From Vibrio sp. FE10 (GTDB taxonomy: Bacteria > Pseudomonadota > Gammaproteobacteria > Enterobacterales > Vibrionaceae): a stretch of 64,000 bases of DNA. How positions within the stretch are numbered: the stretch's first letter is position 1; every line of letters begins with the position of its first letter. The position numbers and the translations under genes are program-made. Under the pieces are notes generated by a model, which did no database searches, was not told where the DNA came from, and saw only the letters and a list, made by a program, of their open reading frames with translations. Of this stretch, positions 18,545-36,318 are shown piece by piece. The stretch lies in the NCBI RefSeq assembly GCF_030297155.1, contig NZ_AP028067.1, positions 3,658,001 through 3,722,000 on the forward strand, written 5' to 3'.

Positions 18545-18562
18545 ACGTGATCAATTTAACAC
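18545..18562 (-). promoter_or_regulatory. Probable CRP-cAMP site upstream of cyaA
   Basis: On the minus strand this reads GTGTTAAATTGATCACGT, with GATCACG matching one CRP half-site well and GTGTTAA the weaker other half. As I recall it, the E. coli cyaA P2 promoter carries nearly the same sequence, where CRP-cAMP represses cyaA. It lies about 65 bases before the TTG start. The remaining part of this 344-base cyaA-hemC gap holds the divergent promoters, which I cannot place with certainty. Confidence 0.75.
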
Positions 18563-18824
18563 TTTTACCCTTAATGGTAAAGCAAAGGAAGCCGTCATAC
18601 TGGCCAATTCCTCAATGACAAAAAGTTAAACTCACGGCGCCGTAGTGTCCTCTTTATTGACTATTTCTAATAATAGCCCATGTTTCAAATGAGATACCAA
18701 TCACACTATTTTGGTGAACTCATGAAAATCTCTCAGCTATCAAAGCATGGAATGATCAAACAGTAAGAATTTCCGTCTCACAATGGTAGGATTAGGCTAT
18801 TACAGAACCTATATCGGAAACACC

Positions 18825-19763
18825 ATGACAAATTCAGCACCAATCCGTATCGCTACCAGAAAAAGCCCTCTTGCCCTTTGGCAGGCATACTTTGTAAGGG
18901 ATGCACTGCAAGCTGCTCACCCTGGTTTAGAGGTTGAGTTGGTAACTATGGTGACCAAAGGTGACATCATCTTAGACACTCCGCTTGCTAAAGTGGGTGG
19001 TAAAGGACTGTTCGTTAAAGAACTCGAAGTGGCGATGCTAGAAGGTCGTGCTGACCTTGCCGTTCACTCAATGAAAGATGTACCTGTCGACTTCCCTGAA
19101 GGTTTAGGTCTGGTGACGATTTGTGAACGCGAAGATCCTCGTGATGCTTTCGTATCAAACACTTACAACAACATCGATGAGCTACCACAAGGTGCTGTCG
19201 TAGGTACATGTAGCCTACGCCGTCAGTGTCAGTTACTGGAATACCGCCCTGATTTAATCATCAAAGAACTACGCGGCAATGTAGGTACTCGTTTAGGTAA
19301 ACTCGATGACGGTCAATACGATGCGATCGTGCTGGCTGCTGCTGGTCTTAAGCGTCTAGAATTGGAAGAACGCATCCGCAGCTTTATCGAGCCAGAACAG
19401 TCTCTTCCAGCGGTAGGCCAAGGCGCTGTTGGTATTGAATGTCGTCTTGATGATGAGCGTCTGATTAAGCTTCTTGAACCATTGAATCATAAAGATACAG
19501 CTGATCGCGTGCTGTGCGAACGTGCTATGAACCTAACTCTGGAAGGTGGCTGCCAGGTTCCTATTGGTAGCTACTCACTATTAGACGGTGACAGCATCTG
19601 GTTGCGTGCTCTTGTCGGTGAACCGGACGGTTCTAAAATGGTTCGCGGCGAGATCTCTGGCTCTCGTAAAGATGCTGAAGCGCTTGGCGTTACTCTGGCA
19701 AATCAACTGCTGGATGACGGTGCGAGAGAAATCTTAACCAAGCTATACGCAGACCAAGAATAA
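18825..19763 (+). CDS. hemC: Porphobilinogen deaminase
   Basis: Joins four porphobilinogens into hydroxymethylbilane in heme and siroheme synthesis. I start it at the ATG at 18825 (GGAAA just upstream), giving 312 residues, the family size; an upstream in-frame ATG at 18783 would add 14 unrelated residues. Signatures: [12 protein letters not shown] at the N-terminus, HSMKDVP, the arginines of GTCSLRRQ, and the dipyrromethane cofactor cysteine in EGGCQVPIG (Cys243). First gene of the hemCDXY operon, divergent from cyaA as in enterics. Confidence 0.97.
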   Translation: MTNSAPIRIATRKSPLALWQAYFVRDALQAAHPGLEVELVTMVTKGDIILDTPLAKVGGKGLFVKELEVAMLEGRADLAVHSMKDVPVDFPEGLGLVTICEREDPRDAFVSNTYNNIDELPQGAVVGTCSLRRQCQLLEYRPDLIIKELRGNVGTRLGKLDDGQYDAIVLAAAGLKRLELEERIRSFIEPEQSLPAVGQGAVGIECRLDDERLIKLLEPLNHKDTADRVLCERAMNLTLEGGCQVPIGSYSLLDGDSIWLRALVGEPDGSKMVRGEISGSRKDAEALGVTLANQLLDDGAREILTKLYADQE

Positions 19764-19765
19764 TT

Positions 19766-20494
19766 ATGACCGTGTTGGTGACTCGTCCCGGTTCAGAGGG
19801 ACAATCGCTTTGCCAACAACTAGCGGATGAAGGGATTCAAGCAATCCATCATCCGCTTATTCGTATCGTTGATAATCCAGACTCAGTGGATTTAAGCTCC
19901 CAGCTTAATAACAGCGATATTATTATTGCAGTCAGTCACCATGCTGTGACCGCTGCCCAAAGTCTCCTTTCAAAAACCTCATCTATTTGGCCTACTTCGC
20001 CGCTTTATCTTGGCGTTGGTCAAAAAACTGCGCACGTTTTAAGCAAAGTCTGTAAACAAAAAGTAAACTATCCTCAAGTCAGTGATAGTGAACATCTTCT
20101 TAAACTTACTGAACTTAATGGCGTAGATAATAAATCCATTTTGATACTGCGTGGCAATGGTGGGCGTGAGCTCATTCGAGATTCTTTACTCAATCGAGGT
20201 GCACAAGTCTCTTATTGTGAGACCTATCGTAGAGAATATATTCCCATTAGCGACCACAATACCTATCAAACATGGATAAACAAAAACACGTCCAAAGTTG
20301 TCATCACTAGTCAGGAGCAATTGGAGTATCTCTGCTCAATTATCCCTGATGAGTATTTGGCTTGGCTTTCAACAAGACAACTATTTGTCCCAAGCCAACG
20401 CATAGCAGAGCGAGCACAACAGCTCGGTTTCTCAAACGTGACCAATACTCAAAGTGCTACGAACCAAATATTACTGGCTGCTCTCCGGCCTTAG
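19766..20494 (+). CDS. hemD: Uroporphyrinogen-III synthase
   Basis: Closes hydroxymethylbilane to uroporphyrinogen III while flipping ring D. The protein has 242 residues with the two-lobed layout of the family: VLVTRPGSEG at the start, an ILRGNGGRE loop in the middle and a VVITSQEQL segment later. Sequence conservation is always low in this family, so position matters: it begins two bases after the hemC stop and is followed by hemX. Confidence 0.93.
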   Translation: MTVLVTRPGSEGQSLCQQLADEGIQAIHHPLIRIVDNPDSVDLSSQLNNSDIIIAVSHHAVTAAQSLLSKTSSIWPTSPLYLGVGQKTAHVLSKVCKQKVNYPQVSDSEHLLKLTELNGVDNKSILILRGNGGRELIRDSLLNRGAQVSYCETYRREYIPISDHNTYQTWINKNTSKVVITSQEQLEYLCSIIPDEYLAWLSTRQLFVPSQRIAERAQQLGFSNVTNTQSATNQILLAALRP

Positions 20495-20513
20495 CTAGAA
20501 ACAGGAAATAAGC

Positions 20514-21740
20514 ATGACAAGCAAAAAAAATAATGAGCATATTGAACCTGAACAGAAACAAGACACTCAGCCAGTAGTTGTTGAAAACGAAAAAGCTGAA
20601 TCTACAGAGACAAAACAGCCTGAACAAAAATTTGATGCTTCTGCGTCAAATACCGCTAAAAATGAACAACCTCAAGCTGAACATAAAGAGCAAATAGAGA
20701 AAGCGGAAAAGCAAGGTAAGCGCGGTGTCAAACTAGGCGCTATTGCGATCGCTATTTCTATTATTTTCAGCGGCGGCATCGCGTTTCAAATGCAGCAAAA
20801 GAGCGCTGAGTACTCAGCTCAAATCGCAGATCTTCAAGCACAACTGCAAAATACCCAATCTGCAGTAAATAAAGACCTACAAACCATCAAACAAGAGACT
20901 ATCCAAGAAGCGTCGCACGCAGTGGAGAAAACTCAGGTTGTACAATCTCAACAACAGAAGAGCATTCAAAGCCTACAGTTAGCGGTTGCTGACGTTAAAG
21001 GCCGTCGACCGAATGACTGGTTGCTTGCTGAAGCCGATTACCTTGTGAAACTTGCTGGTCGTAAACTGTTCCTCGAGCATGATGCCGTTAGTGCAACCAA
21101 ACTAATGGAAAGCGCCGATCAACGTATCGCCGCACTGAATGACCCAAGCTTAGTATCTCTGCGTCAATCCATGACCAATGACATTACTAAGCTTCGCACT
21201 ATCCCTCTGATCGACCGTGATGGCTTAGTTCTTCGTATCACAAGCCTACAACAACAAGTCGATACTCTACCGCTTGCCAATGCGATTCTCCCAGAAGCTG
21301 CAGTTGTAGAGAAAAAAGCCGTATCGCAAGACATCAATGATTGGCAGAACAACCTGATGACGTCGATGAAAGACTTCTCCGAAAACTTCATCACCTTCCG
21401 CAGTCGTGATGGAGAAGTCATTCCTTTATTATCACCAGAGCAGCACTTCTACCTGCGTGAAAATATCAAAGGCAAACTAGAGACAGCCATTCGCGCCGTC
21501 TACAAAGAGCAAGGCGATATCTACAGTGCCGCACTGCAAACAGCTAACGAGTGGTCGAAGTCGTACCTAAACCAAGATAACAACTCAGTGATTGAGTTTG
21601 AGAAGGCAATTAAGCAGCTGAGCGAGCAGAATATTTCTGTGAAATATCCTGTAAAACTTGAGTCTCAAAATGAGTTGTCTGACGTGATTCGTGAACGCCT
21701 ACGTCGTGAAGTAACCGTTATGACCACGGAGGAAAAATAA
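20514..21740 (+). CDS. hemX: HemX, membrane protein of the heme operon
   Basis: Protein of 408 residues once annotated as uroporphyrinogen-III methyltransferase, though it has no methyltransferase motif. About 70 highly charged N-terminal residues rich in E, Q and K are followed by one membrane span (GAIAIAISIIFSGGIAF), a long coiled coil and a periplasmic domain starting near RPNDWLLAEADYLVKLAG. It probably serves as a scaffold. Its stop codon shares one base with the hemY start codon, so the two are translationally coupled. Confidence 0.9.
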   Translation: MTSKKNNEHIEPEQKQDTQPVVVENEKAESTETKQPEQKFDASASNTAKNEQPQAEHKEQIEKAEKQGKRGVKLGAIAIAISIIFSGGIAFQMQQKSAEYSAQIADLQAQLQNTQSAVNKDLQTIKQETIQEASHAVEKTQVVQSQQQKSIQSLQLAVADVKGRRPNDWLLAEADYLVKLAGRKLFLEHDAVSATKLMESADQRIAALNDPSLVSLRQSMTNDITKLRTIPLIDRDGLVLRITSLQQQVDTLPLANAILPEAAVVEKKAVSQDINDWQNNLMTSMKDFSENFITFRSRDGEVIPLLSPEQHFYLRENIKGKLETAIRAVYKEQGDIYSAALQTANEWSKSYLNQDNNSVIEFEKAIKQLSEQNISVKYPVKLESQNELSDVIRERLRREVTVMTTEEK

Positions 21741-22921
21741 TGATTCGTTGGATTTTTCTTTTTCTCGTTCTAGGTGCTGGACTCGTTGTTGGTACCCAGT
21801 TCTCAGGCCAGCAGGGTTATGTCCTAATCTCAATTGCTAATAAAACGATTGAGATGAGTGTGACAACTCTAGTTATTTTTGTGATTGCAGTTCTAGCGGC
21901 TTTGTTCGGCTTAGAATACCTATTTAAAAAGCTTATTTACGCAAGTTCAACCACTTGGAACTGGTTCAGTGTTCGTAAACTGAAACGCTCTCGTCGCTAT
22001 ACCAATGAAGGAATCATCAAACTTCTTGAAGGTGACTGGAAAGGCGCAGAGAAGAAGGTAACTCGTTGGGCTAACCACCACGACATGCCGCTGCTTTGTT
22101 ATTTAGTCGCTTCTCAAGCGGCACACGAACAAGGTAATACTGGTGAGCGTGACAAATACATCGAGCTCGCTAGCCAGCAAGACAACTCATTACTTGCCGT
22201 TGAGTTAACCAAGGCTAAACAACAGATCAGTGAATCGAACTACGAAGCGGCTTTCGATACACTTTCAACATTGAAAGGTTCGTACCCGAATAACACCGCT
22301 GTACTTGGCCTGCTAAAAGCTACTTACATGCAACTTAAGCTGTGGCAGCCATTGTTAGAGCTAACTCCTAAATTGGCTAAGAACAAGCTTCTTACAGCTG
22401 AAGAGCAAGTTGAGTTAGAACAAAAAGCACAATGTGGCTTGCTTCACGATGTGGCACAACAGCAAGGTAGCGAAGGTTTAATCAGCCATTGGAACAAGCT
22501 TTCCAGGAAGCAGAAACAAAGCTCTCACCTTGTTTCCTGTTTTGTGAAGCAACTGATCGCTCGTAAAGCTGATTCAGAAGCCTTCACAGTGATTAAAGAG
22601 AACATCGCGAAGAGTGGTTCAAATGAACTCTACATGTTGCTTCCTGAGTTAAATCTTGCCGATCACCACCCTGTAGTAGTAATGCTAGAACGTGCTATCA
22701 GTAAAGACGGTGGCAATGCCGAGGCACACAGCGCATTAGCTCAGTTCTACCTAAAAGAACAGAAGTGGGCAGAAGCGCAAAGTCACTTTGAAAAAGCACT
22801 AGCACTTCGCTCAAACGTTTCAGACTACGGATACTTGTCTGATGCACTAGAGAAACAGAACTTAACCAAAGCAGCCCATGAAGTTTCTCGTAAGGCACTC
22901 GCTCTAGTTCAGCCAGCTTAA
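21740..22921 (+). CDS. hemY: HemY, TPR membrane protein
   Basis: Protein of 393 residues with two N-terminal membrane spans (MIRWIFLFLVLGAGLVVG and a second near residues 35-55) followed by TPR-like helical repeats, clearest near the C-terminus (AEAHSALAQFYLKEQKWAEA). This enteric-type HemY is distinct from protoporphyrinogen oxidase HemY. It is needed for normal porphyrin flow in E. coli by an unclear mechanism. Last gene of the operon; a terminator follows at once. Confidence 0.92.
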   Translation: MIRWIFLFLVLGAGLVVGTQFSGQQGYVLISIANKTIEMSVTTLVIFVIAVLAALFGLEYLFKKLIYASSTTWNWFSVRKLKRSRRYTNEGIIKLLEGDWKGAEKKVTRWANHHDMPLLCYLVASQAAHEQGNTGERDKYIELASQQDNSLLAVELTKAKQQISESNYEAAFDTLSTLKGSYPNNTAVLGLLKATYMQLKLWQPLLELTPKLAKNKLLTAEEQVELEQKAQCGLLHDVAQQQGSEGLISHWNKLSRKQKQSSHLVSCFVKQLIARKADSEAFTVIKENIAKSGSNELYMLLPELNLADHHPVVVMLERAISKDGGNAEAHSALAQFYLKEQKWAEAQSHFEKALALRSNVSDYGYLSDALEKQNLTKAAHEVSRKALALVQPA

Positions 22922-22940
22922 TCTAATACATCTAAAATGA

Positions 22941-22966
22941 AGCCGGTGCCAAGCATCGGCTTTTTT
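22941..22966 (+). terminator. Rho-independent terminator of hemCDXY
   Basis: Stem AGCCGGTGC/GCATCGGCT with a CAA loop and six Ts. Confidence 0.92.
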
Positions 22967-23757
22967 ATGTCTGCAGTTTGCCCTAGATAACTTCCGAAGT
23001 ACCGATAGTCAAAACACTTAGGAGAAAGAACAATAGTCACCCTTCTAATAGCCTTCAAATCCTCCAACCTAGGTTGATCGAAGCTTCATCAACATAACAG
23101 TCCATTCCTAATCAAACCTACCTAGCTCTTAACTACCTACAACGAATACATATTGCTCATTGCCTTTCAAATATCATTAACGCTCTATAAGTACTGATTT
23201 TAAGTCGCAAAGTTAAATCACCATGAAATCACTCACAAGGTCTCCCCAAAAACACAGAGAGACACTTTAGATCAATGCGAAGACTAGCTTAGTCAATTCT
23301 GAAAAAAGCACTGTAGAAGCCATTAGAGTTGGCTGAAACCTATGTATAAGTTATTGAAGGAATGAGGAACAGGTAGCTAGAGGGTTGTAGCGAAGAAAAA
23401 GAAAACGTTTCGCGGTAGTTGTCACCTAATCGAAGTGGGATCGATATTAGAGTGGGCTTAGCTATTGTAGTTACTAGGTGAAAAACCCACATCCCAGCAA
23501 TACGCCTCAAAGCTATGGATTTTGTAAGCCCGAACTATCTTTGTAACTAATTTACTGCTTCAAGACTAAAGAAGGGGGATGTATCACTGCGGACTTCAAA
23601 CTCTAGATGAAACCAATGCTGAGATACAACAAAGCCTCCCAGTTTAAAGCGAGGATTAGTCATGACGCAGAGTACGCTTAACGTATAGTTTATTTGGAAT
23701 GCTCACAAAGGGGTTCAATCTGTAAACACATTTCAGGACGGGACAGCCTAGAAACGT
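22967..23757. other. Gene-free stretch between hemY and the rRNA operon
   Basis: About 790 bases with no convincing reading frame on either strand, no tRNA fold and no recognisable sRNA. Stops are dense in all frames I followed. It may be a decayed gene or a landing zone behind the rRNA operon. Confidence 0.5.
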
Positions 23758-23786
23758 AAAAAGCCCTGCTATTCCTAGCAGAGCTT
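23758..23786 (-). terminator. Distal rRNA operon terminator
   Basis: On the minus strand the hairpin is AAGCTCTGCT-AGGAAT-AGCAGGGCTT followed by five Ts. One pair is U-G only when read leftward (C-A in the other direction), so it is built for leftward transcripts from the rRNA operon. Confidence 0.8.
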
Positions 23787-23823
23787 TCAAATCAATGGTT
23801 GATTCGGGGGTTATTTGGGATGA

Positions 23824-23842
23824 ACAACTTTACGAAAGTTGT
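23824..23842. other. Small perfect inverted repeat
   Basis: ACAACTTT/AAAGTTGT with a three-base ACG loop, between the two rRNA operon terminators. No T run. It may be an RNA-processing or stability hairpin. Confidence 0.5.
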
Positions 23843-23877
23843 AGCCAAGACTTAAAACCTATACCCCAGAAACGACG

Positions 23878-23903
23878 AAAGCCTAGTCGTAAGACTAGGC
23901 TTT
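23878..23903 (-). terminator. First hairpin after tRNA-Asp
   Basis: Perfect 11-base stem AAAGCCTAGTC/GACTAGGCTTT with a four-base loop, immediately after tRNA-Asp in the leftward direction. The T tract is interrupted, so it may pair with the stronger hairpin at 23758-23786 as a double terminator. Confidence 0.75.
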
Positions 23904-23911
23904 CTGATAAG

Positions 23912-23988
23912 TGGCGGAGTGGACGGGACTCGAACCCGCGACCCCCGGCGTGACAGGCCGGTATTCTAACCAACTGAACTACCACTCC
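23912..23988 (-). tRNA. tRNA-Asp (GUC)
   Basis: Minus strand starts GGAGTGGTAGTTCAG and ends with encoded CCA; 77 bases, cloverleaf intact. The anticodon GTC is at 23952-23954 and the T arm has GGTTCGAGTCC. It is the last gene of rRNA operon 1, a common place for this tRNA. Confidence 0.97.
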
Positions 23989-24054
23989 GCAGTGGTCAAC
24001 TCACTAAGTGAGTGTCCATATCTCCAGGTCGGTCAACCTAAAGATTTAATTTAA

Positions 24055-24173
24055 AGCCTGGCGATGTCCTACTCTCACATGGGGAAGCCCCACACTACCA
24101 TCGGCGCTATTGTGTTTCACTTCTGAGTTCGGCATGGAATCAGGTGGGTCCACAATGCTATGGTCGCCAAGCA
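24055..24173 (-). rRNA. rrf: 5S rRNA, operon 1
   Basis: Minus strand GCTTGGCGACCATAGC at the 5' end and CATCGCCAGGC at the 3' end, which pair as helix I. The central CCGAACTCAGAAGTGAAAC is the universal 5S signature. Ends are good to a few bases. Same sequence as the copy at 29683-29801 as far as I compared. Confidence 0.96.
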
Positions 24174-24269
24174 AATTTTAAAATTCGGAAAGCTAATCTA
24201 AAAGTATTTCTCTTCAAACGCATTCAAGGTCTGGTACATCTGAGTCCACAAAACCCCTTGGGTGTTGTA

Positions 24270-27162
<2,893 letters not shown>

Positions 27163-27397
27163 ATACAACCCGAAAGGGTCTTAGTGTATGGCAACTAACC
27201 AAGGTTTTTGGTTGTCATTAAGAAGGGTTAATTCTCAATGACTGTTTGCCGGACTCAATTGTGAATCAAATAAATTTGATTCGAATACAAGACACTTGAA
27301 TGTGTTTGTTGTGTTTATCTAATAAAAGATAAACATTGAGAACTTTTAAATTTGATTTGAATTACTCGTAAGTAATCAAATCAGTCAGCTTTCCAAA

Positions 27398-27410
27398 TTG
27401 TTAAAGAGCT
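27398..27410 (-). promoter_or_regulatory. boxA antitermination site in the operon 1 spacer
   Basis: Minus strand GCTCTTTAACAATT, the NusB/NusE antitermination box, in the expected place between the spacer tRNAs and 23S. Confidence 0.85.
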
Positions 27411-27462
27411 AGATTTCTTTCGAAACCATTTTTAAATATTTTCAGATAAAAACACTTAAAGA

Positions 27463-27538
27463 TGGTGGAGCTATGCGGGATCGAACCGCAGACCTCCTGC
27501 GTGCAAGGCAGGCGCTCTCCCAGCTGAGCTATAGCCCC
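27463..27538 (-). tRNA. tRNA-Ala (UGC)
   Basis: 76 bases with encoded CCA; minus strand GGGGCTATAGCTCAGCTGGG, anticodon loop CTTGCACG with TGC. It lies in the 16S-23S spacer after tRNA-Ile. Confidence 0.97.
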
Positions 27539-27559
27539 ATCTTTGTTTCTAGTCGATAT

Positions 27560-27636
27560 TGGTGGGTCTGAGTGGACTCGAACCACCGACCTCCCGCTTA
27601 TCAGGCGAGCGCTCTAACCAGCTGAGCTACAGACCC
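27560..27636 (-). tRNA. tRNA-Ile (GAU)
   Basis: 77 bases with encoded CCA; acceptor stem GGGTCTG/CAGACCC, anticodon GAT in CTGATAAG, T arm GGTTCGAGTCC. First tRNA of the 16S-23S spacer of operon 1. Confidence 0.97.
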
Positions 27637-27704
27637 AATATCGTCTCTTTTACTTTTCTAAACCTAATCAATCTGTGTGGACACTCATCGTAAGTATCTT
27701 CGTA

Positions 27705-29259
<1,555 letters not shown>

Positions 29260-29503
29260 AAGATTTTGTGACTCAACGAATACTGACTTCAAAACTATTC
29301 TTTATAAATAAAGAGTGTAATTTTAAAGCTATTACCATTCCAACAGAATGGTAATGAATTGACTGTGCCAAATAACCGAAGTTATTCGTATTGGTCACTC
29401 AGTTCATTGAAATCAATTTTGTTACCGAAGTAACTGTTTTATCCAAAGGATAAAACGTTTTGATATTCATCAACGAGTGCCCACACAGATTGATAGGTTT
29501 AAA

Positions 29504-29516
29504 TTGTTAAAGAGCT
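29504..29516 (-). promoter_or_regulatory. boxA in the operon 1 leader
   Basis: Minus strand GCTCTTTAACAATTT, about 245 bases before 16S, with the promoter just upstream. Confidence 0.85.
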
Positions 29517-29552
29517 TTGCTTTCAGTGTCTTAGCACGTAAGCAGGACGCGT

Positions 29553-29580
29553 ATAATACGCTTTCCACTTTGAAAGTCAA
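29553..29580 (-). promoter_or_regulatory. rRNA operon 1 promoter
   Basis: Minus strand TTGACT, 16-base spacer, TATTAT, then a GC-rich ACGCGTCC discriminator, the form expected of rRNA promoters under stringent control. The upstream stretch is A/T rich like an UP element. It resembles the E. coli rrn P2 promoter; I see no P1-like partner in the about 100 bases before the preceding 5S gene. Confidence 0.88.
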
Positions 29581-29614
29581 CATAAAATACTAAGAAAACT
29601 TAGAACTCTATGGT

Positions 29615-29671
29615 GACTTGTCTATTTAATAGACAAAGTCGAACTTTTGTCTTCACTTTTAAAAAAGTGAA
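29615..29671. other. Two A/T-rich hairpins between the tandem rRNA operons
   Basis: TTGTCTAT/ATAGACAA (29618-29636) and TTCACTTT/AAAGTGAA (29652-29671). These are the only hairpins between the end of operon 2 and the promoter of operon 1. Neither is a strong GC-rich terminator, so operon 2 transcripts may read through. Confidence 0.55.
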
Positions 29672-29682
29672 AATAAATTTGG

Positions 29683-29801
29683 AGCCTGGCGATGTCCTAC
29701 TCTCACATGGGGAAGCCCCACACTACCATCGGCGCTATTGTGTTTCACTTCTGAGTTCGGCATGGAATCAGGTGGGTCCACAATGCTATGGTCGCCAAGC
29801 A
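29683..29801 (-). rRNA. rrf: 5S rRNA, operon 2
   Basis: Same sequence as the operon 1 5S gene as far as I compared by eye, with the helix I ends GCTTGGCGA and CGCCAGGC. It is the last gene of operon 2; no tRNA follows it. Confidence 0.96.
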
Positions 29802-29897
29802 AATTTTAAAATTCGGAAAGCTAATCTAAAAGTATTTCTCTTCAAACGCATTCAAGGTCTGGTACATCTGAGTCCACAAAACCCCTTGGGTGTTGTA

Positions 29898-32789
<2,892 letters not shown>

Positions 32790-33192
32790 ATACAACCCGA
32801 AAGGGTCTCTGTTTTACTTTCGCTTTTGAAAAGCGAAAACAAACTAGTATGGCAACTAACCAAGGTTTTTGGTTGTCATCAAGAAGGGTTAATTCTTGAT
32901 GACTGTTTGCCGGACTCAATTGTGAATCAAATAAATTTGATTCGAATACAAGACACTTGAATGTGTTTGTTGTGTTTATACCGTTCTTATTAACTAAGAG
33001 CAGATAAACATTGAGAACTTTTAAATTTGATTTGAATTACTCGTAAGTAATCAAATCAGTCAGCTTTCCAAATTGTTAAAGAGCATAAAGCAAAAAGCTT
33101 TAATCAATAACTTACGTTATTAATTAAAGCTCTGGCTTTAACTAAATCTAAACCATCAATCTGTGTGGACACTCATCGTAAGTATCTTCGTA
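32790..33192 (-). other. tRNA-free 16S-23S spacer of operon 2
   Basis: About 400 bases with no tRNA. A boxA (33073-33084) lies near the middle. Near the 23S end there is an extra hairpin TTTCGCTTTT/AAAAGCGAAA (about 32818-32838) that the operon 1 spacer lacks. Much of the rest matches the operon 1 spacer outside the tRNA block. Spacers with no tRNA are known in Vibrio. Confidence 0.85.
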
Positions 33193-34747
<1,555 letters not shown>

Positions 34748-34997
34748 AAGATTTTGTGACTCAACGAATACTGACTTCAAAACTAATATTCATGTAAACA
34801 TGAACATGTAATTCTAAAGCTATTACCATTCCAACAGAATGGTAATGAATTGACTGTGCCGAATAACTACAAGTAGTTAAACGTATTGGTCACTCAGTTC
34901 ATTGAAATCAATTTTGATTCCGAAGAATCTGTTTTATCTAACGATAAAACGTTTTGATATTCATCAACGAGTGCCCACACAGATTGATAGGTTTAAA

Positions 34998-35009
34998 TTG
35001 TTAAAGAGC
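34998..35009 (-). promoter_or_regulatory. boxA in the operon 2 leader
   Basis: Minus strand GCTCTTTAACAATTT between P2 and 16S, matching the operon 1 leader. Confidence 0.85.
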
Positions 35010-35061
35010 TTCACTTGTTGAGCATTCCTTTTAAGTAAGGAGCCTCTCGAAGTGGACGGCC

Positions 35062-35089
35062 ATTCTAGCGAATTAACATTCAGTGTCAA
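35062..35089 (-). promoter_or_regulatory. rRNA operon 2 promoter P2
   Basis: Minus strand TTGACA, 16-base spacer, TAGAAT, then GGCCGTCC. The upstream AAAAATTAATTTTCAAAAAG is a very A/T-rich UP-like element. Confidence 0.9.
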
Positions 35090-35176
35090 ACACTTTTTGA
35101 AAATTAATTTTTGTCGCTTTCCGTCTGACTGATTCTTGCTGAAGCCTTGTGGCGTCTGCCGTCTCAGTGGTGTCGC

Positions 35177-35204
35177 ATTATAGGGAACCCACTCAGCTTA
35201 GCAA
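35177..35204 (-). promoter_or_regulatory. rRNA operon 2 promoter P1
   Basis: Minus strand TTGCTA, 16-base spacer ending GGGTTCCC, TATAAT, then GCGACACCACTGAGACGG. The stretch from CCCTATAATGCG to CACTGA closely resembles the E. coli rrn P1 core and start region. It lies about 115 bases upstream of P2, as in E. coli. Confidence 0.9.
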
Positions 35205-35265
35205 CTACTTTTTCATGAAAAATGAATAAATAGAGGTTAAGTGCCTAATAGTTCACCTAAACGGA

Positions 35266-35293
35266 AAAAAGAGAGCATTTCTGCTCTCTTTTT
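35266..35293. terminator. Terminator after fre
   Basis: Stem GAGAGCA/TGCTCTC with a TTTC loop, flanked by six As on the left (Ts leftward) and five Ts on the right. It ends the leftward ubiD-fdx-fre unit. Confidence 0.9.
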
Positions 35294-35314
35294 ACTCTAA
35301 ATCTAAAAGTATTC

Positions 35315-36028
35315 TTAGATAAATGCGTAAGCATCTGCGTACATATGGTCACGCTTTGCTTCTTTATTCTGAGTAAACAAGTCTCTTGCAGCACCTGCCA
35401 TTTCGAAACGACCCGCAATGTAGATATCGAAATCAGCTAATGATTCGAAACTTTGCGTGATTGCTTCAAGTACATTACCCGTTTGACCGTGCCAAACTTC
35501 AGGCGCTTCTTCTACTACTGGTACAAAATGTACATTGCTGTGTTTTTCTGCAATGTCGACAAGCTCTTCTTTCGCGTATAGCTGGCACTCATCTTTTGCG
35601 CCCCAGTATAGATGAATCTCTTTTTTACTGTTCTGCGCGATGCAGTGATCGAGAATAGAACGCACGTAGCTAAAGCCAGTACCACCAGCAATGAGTAATA
35701 GAGGACGATCGCTTTCTTCTTTAACCCACGCATCACCGTGCGGAGCATCAATAGCTATGTCGCCATCTTCTGCTTGCGCTTTCTTCATTGCCTCAACAAC
35801 TTCTGAAGCGTAAGCATTGTGCTCCGCTGCACCAATGTGTAACTCAAGCTCGCCTTCATGGCGACAAGGGCTGCTTGCAATCGAAAATGGACGCTTATCT
35901 TTTTCACCCATTTCAACCATCAAGTATTGGCCCGCTTTAAAAGCTACTGGTGTTTCTGGGTGAAGTAGGATTTGGTAAGTGTTACAAGCTAATGGCTCGA
36001 TAGACTTCACTTTACATTTAATAGTCAT
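35315..36028 (-). CDS. fre: NAD(P)H-flavin reductase Fre
   Basis: Reduces free riboflavin, FMN and FAD with NAD(P)H in the cytoplasm; relative of LuxG. The protein has 237 residues and ends with the family aromatic tail DAYAFI. Flavin site: RPFSIASSP; nucleotide site: [16 protein letters not shown]; further AGRFEMAG. It begins 20 bases after the ferredoxin gene, so the two products may act together as a ferredoxin reductase pair, which is inference. Confidence 0.94.
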   Translation of the reverse strand: MTIKCKVKSIEPLACNTYQILLHPETPVAFKAGQYLMVEMGEKDKRPFSIASSPCRHEGELELHIGAAEHNAYASEVVEAMKKAQAEDGDIAIDAPHGDAWVKEESDRPLLLIAGGTGFSYVRSILDHCIAQNSKKEIHLYWGAKDECQLYAKEELVDIAEKHSNVHFVPVVEEAPEVWHGQTGNVLEAITQSFESLADFDIYIAGRFEMAGAARDLFTQNKEAKRDHMYADAYAFI

Positions 36029-36048
36029 GTTCTTCCTCTCACTAACCC

Positions 36049-36318
36049 TTAATCGGCAAAGGTTAGAACTAAATTACTTTCTGCAAATGCTTGGCAAGCA
36101 AAAATCCAACCTTGTAGCTGCTCTTTCTCTGTGAGCATGGGTTCAAGGTGGTAACTCACTTGGCCTTCTAATTTTTTGCACATACACATAGCGCATGCAC
36201 CAACTTGGCAGCGGTTTGGAAAATTGACATTGCTGTTGAGCGCAGCATCCAAAACCGTTTGCCCTTTTTCTACGGTAAAACTGATATTTTCTGGGTATAA
36301 GACTACTTGGAAGCTCAT
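36049..36318 (-). CDS. Plant-type [2Fe-2S] ferredoxin
   Basis: Small electron carrier of 89 residues. Cluster ligands are Cys37, Cys42, Cys45 (pattern C-x4-C-x2-C in [10 protein letters not shown]) and Cys75 in FACQA. It overlaps the ubiD stop by four bases (ATGA) and precedes fre. The partner enzyme is not evident from the sequence; flavin reduction through Fre, or UbiD cofactor chemistry, are guesses. Confidence 0.92.
   Translation of the reverse strand: MSFQVVLYPENISFTVEKGQTVLDAALNSNVNFPNRCQVGACAMCMCKKLEGQVSYHLEPMLTEKEQLQGWIFACQAFAESNLVLTFAD

Noticed and set aside
23878..23903. Perfect palindrome read as a possible attachment site or phage integration point next to tRNA-Asp
   Set aside because: No integrase gene or direct repeat of the tRNA end is present, and the position right after the rRNA operon suits a terminator.
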